From Chitinophagaceae bacterium 26-R-25 (GTDB lineage Bacteria; Bacteroidota; Bacteroidia; Chitinophagales; Chitinophagaceae), in contig JARWSJ010000003.1 in the NCBI GenBank assembly GCA_029906195.1, forward strand, positions 1 through 64,000: DNA of 64,000 nt. The letters run 5' to 3'. The stretch's first letter is position 1. Each line of letters starts with the position of its first letter. The position numbers and the translations under genes were made by a program. Positions 61,913-64,000 of this stretch are shown here, piece by piece. Under the pieces are notes generated by a model that searched no databases, had not been told where the DNA came from, and saw nothing but the letters and a program-made list of their open reading frames with translations.

Positions 61913-64000
61913 ATGAAAAAGATTATCAATATAAATTTCCAGGGAAGGGTAATACCTATCGAGGAATCTGCCTATGATATTCTTAAGCAGTATATAGATA
62001 GCTTACGCAAATACTTCGCTAACGAAGATGGACGTGATGAAATCATTAACGACATTGAAAGTCGCGTTGCTGAATTGTTCAGCGACCGTTTGAAACGTGG
62101 CGCAAACTGCATAACAGACGATGATATCAATTCAATCATCGCAAGCATAGGCCGCCCTGAAGACTTTGATGCCATTGATGCAGAACCTGCTGCAGCAACC
62201 GGCAATGCAAATACAAATCAACAACAGCAAAACACTTATCAGCAAGCGGCGCAAGGGCCCTCCATGCCGTACAGCAAAGGAAGATTTTTCCGCAATGCAG
62301 ATGACAAGATCATTGGTGGTGTGTGTAGCGGTATTGCCAACTATTTGCATCTTGATCCGGTAATTGTGCGCATCATCTTCGCTTTATTGTTTGGCGTTTT
62401 GTTCTGGGTGTACATTTTATTGTGGGTGATCGTACCCTCACAATCTGTTCAATCCAGCATTACCAAAAGACTTTTTCGTAACGCCGATGATAAAGTAATT
62501 GGTGGAGTATGCGGTGGCCTTGCGTCTTATTTCAATATCGATTCATGGATACCAAGATTGATATTCGCATTGCCATTCATCATCGGCATTATTTCCAGCA
62601 GTTTCCACACATTCTTCTGGGATTGGAACTGGGGCTGGCACTTTGGCCCACGCATTATCACAAACTCTCTTGGCAGTACTTTATTTATCACGTACATCAT
62701 TTTGTGGATTGCAGTTCCGTACGCAAGCACAGCATCTGAAAAACTAGAGATGCGTGGTGAAAAAGTGGACCTGAACACCATTCGCAACACTGTGAATGAC
62801 GACCTGGCGAGCATGAAAACACGTGCTGAAAAATTTGGCAGCGAAGTAAAAGAAGCTGCGCAGAACATAGGTGAAAGAGCGAAAGAATTCGGAACTACTG
62901 CAGGCAGCCGTGCCAAAGACTTTGGCGCAGAAGCGGGTTCCACTTTAAAAAAAAGAGGAAGTGACTTTGGCTCCGTAATAGGCACATTGTTTAAAATATT
63001 CTTCTTCTTTGTGGCGGGAATTATAGCACTGTCATTGTTTGGAGTATTGATAGGGTTGCTTTTCGGTGGCATGTCGGTTTACCCCTTGAAAAACTTTATC
63101 CTTGAGGGCTTTTGGGAAAACTTCCTTGCATGGATCGTATTGGTTTTCTTCCTTGCCTTGCCACTAGTTGGAATTATCACCTGGTTGATCAGACGCATTA
63201 TGGGTGTTCGTTCCCGCCGTCACTACCTGGGTTTTGTTTTCGGAATACTATGGGTAATCGGTTTAGTTTCCGCAATATTCCTGGTTGCTAATGTAACACA
63301 CGATTTCAAGTCGAGATCTGGTGTTGATGAAACACTAAGCATTACACAGCCAAGCAGCGGTAAAATATTTATCCAGGCAAATGTAAAACCGGGCACTTAC
63401 TATGATGACAACTGGTTTGGCGCAGACATGAACCATGCTCCTTTCTTTAACCTGTCAGATGACTCAATAATGTTGAGAACCGTTCGTATCAACGTAATAA
63501 AAAGTAAGGATTCATCTTACCACATTTACAAAGTGCGCTTCAGCCGCAGCCCTAGTACAGAAAGAGCAAAACAACTGGCAAGTAATATTCGATTCGATGT
63601 AAACCAGGCAGATTCTATCATTTCATTGCCAAAAGGTTTTGCCGTAGAAAGAGTTGATAAGTTCCGCAATCAGCAAGTGCTATTGATCGTTGAAGTGCCG
63701 GTAGGAAAAAGAATCGAAATGGATGAAAGCATTGACGACTACGAATGGTTCAATGTAAACATCGACAAACGCAGGGGCAGAAGAGGTATTAATGTAAACT
63801 TTGACGATGATGACTTAAACAACACATGCCATTGGGAAAGCAACGTGGAATATGTAATGACAGACAACTGCCTGGAAAGAGTTACCGAAAGACGCAAGAA
63901 AAACAACAACAACAAAGGTGGTCACTTCAACATGAAGATTGATAAAGATAAAGTTGGGACGATGACAACAACAACACTCATCCCGATAAAAAGCCAGCAA
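61913..64000 (+). CDS. PspC-domain membrane protein (truncated by the window end)
   Basis: Envelope-stress protein of at least 696 codons, starting MKKIININFQGRVIPIEESA. The N-terminal soluble part (about 1-110) is followed by two tandem PspC domains: RFFRNADDKIIGGVCSGIANYL (about 124-185) and RLFRNADDKVIGGVCGGLASYF (about 186-265), each with membrane helices. A lysine- and Ser-rich amphipathic linker follows, then further membrane segments (about 360-460) and a C-terminal beta-rich domain ending in N/K/D-rich sequence. Near 63957 the frame yields TMTTTTLIPIKSQQ, whereas the +1 frame there reads DDDNNNTHPDKKPA; see findings. Operon with PadR. Confidence 0.88.
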   Translation, partial: MKKIININFQGRVIPIEESAYDILKQYIDSLRKYFANEDGRDEIINDIESRVAELFSDRLKRGANCITDDDINSIIASIGRPEDFDAIDAEPAAATGNANTNQQQQNTYQQAAQGPSMPYSKGRFFRNADDKIIGGVCSGIANYLHLDPVIVRIIFALLFGVLFWVYILLWVIVPSQSVQSSITKRLFRNADDKVIGGVCGGLASYFNIDSWIPRLIFALPFIIGIISSSFHTFFWDWNWGWHFGPRIITNSLGSTLFITYIILWIAVPYASTASEKLEMRGEKVDLNTIRNTVNDDLASMKTRAEKFGSEVKEAAQNIGERAKEFGTTAGSRAKDFGAEAGSTLKKRGSDFGSVIGTLFKIFFFFVAGIIALSLFGVLIGLLFGGMSVYPLKNFILEGFWENFLAWIVLVFFLALPLVGIITWLIRRIMGVRSRRHYLGFVFGILWVIGLVSAIFLVANVTHDFKSRSGVDETLSITQPSSGKIFIQANVKPGTYYDDNWFGADMNHAPFFNLSDDSIMLRTVRINVIKSKDSSYHIYKVRFSRSPSTERAKQLASNIRFDVNQADSIISLPKGFAVERVDKFRNQQVLLIVEVPVGKRIEMDESIDDYEWFNVNIDKRRGRRGINVNFDDDDLNNTCHWESNVEYVMTDNCLERVTERRKKNNNNKGGHFNMKIDKDKVGTMTTTTLIPIKSQQ

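Overview
The window looks like the chromosome of a Bacteroidota member, most likely of the Chitinophagaceae. It carries SusC/SusD, FecR/ECF, S46 peptidase, Bat, LptC and TlpA-DUF4369 genes, promoter candidates of the Bacteroidota form (TAnnTTTG with an upstream TTTG-like box), few clear Shine-Dalgarno sites and several TTG starts. No rRNA, tRNA, CRISPR array, phage or transposase gene was seen.

Layout. 1-7.2 kb: a tandem duplication, batC-like and batB genes, rnhB, lptC, a secreted helical protein of unknown function and a tail-specific protease. 7.3-12.8 kb: an aldo/keto reductase, OsmC, an SDR enzyme and a GH3/beta-lactamase-fold fusion. 13.2-28.9 kb: a nutrient-uptake locus with ECF sigma factor, FecR anti-sigma, SusC, SusD, a DUF4843-like lipoprotein, a PKD-like lipoprotein, a transglutaminase-fold lipoprotein, two TlpA-type thioredoxins and an S46 dipeptidyl peptidase. 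The enzymes point to peptides or disulfide-bonded proteins as the substrate. 29.1-35.5 kb: mutL, a PBP4-type carboxypeptidase, a methyltransferase, an arginase-like protein and an enoyl-CoA hydratase-family protein. 35.9-40.4 kb: a likely metal-uptake operon (small HCNGKC protein, TonB receptor, PepSY membrane protein). 40.5-50.0 kb: gcvH, a second ECF sigma/anti-sigma pair, VanZ-like, prfA, an amidohydrolase, an XpaC-like/TelA pair and lysS. 50.1-60.9 kb: a ten-gene minus-strand polysaccharide cluster with chain-length protein, two polymerase/ligase-like proteins, flippase, three recognisable glycosyltransferases, two poorly recognised proteins and a phosphoglycosyl transferase. 61.5-64 kb: a PadR regulator and a PspC-domain membrane protein that runs off the window, behind a PadR-like operator that covers the promoter.

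The strongest signal not explained by genes is in the spacers. At more than a dozen gene boundaries there are long inverted repeats whose arms are built from short reiterated words (for example CAGTTATT, AATTCCT, CAACTTT, GTTGTTAG). Different loci use different words and some words recur. A second, modular family of small palindromes (CTCCGAAGCT..., TTGCCTCTGGCAA, ATCGCCGAAGGCGAT, CTGCAAGGCT...) recurs at four places and is twice nested inside the first type. These look like an extensive, possibly undescribed system of intergenic stem-loops.
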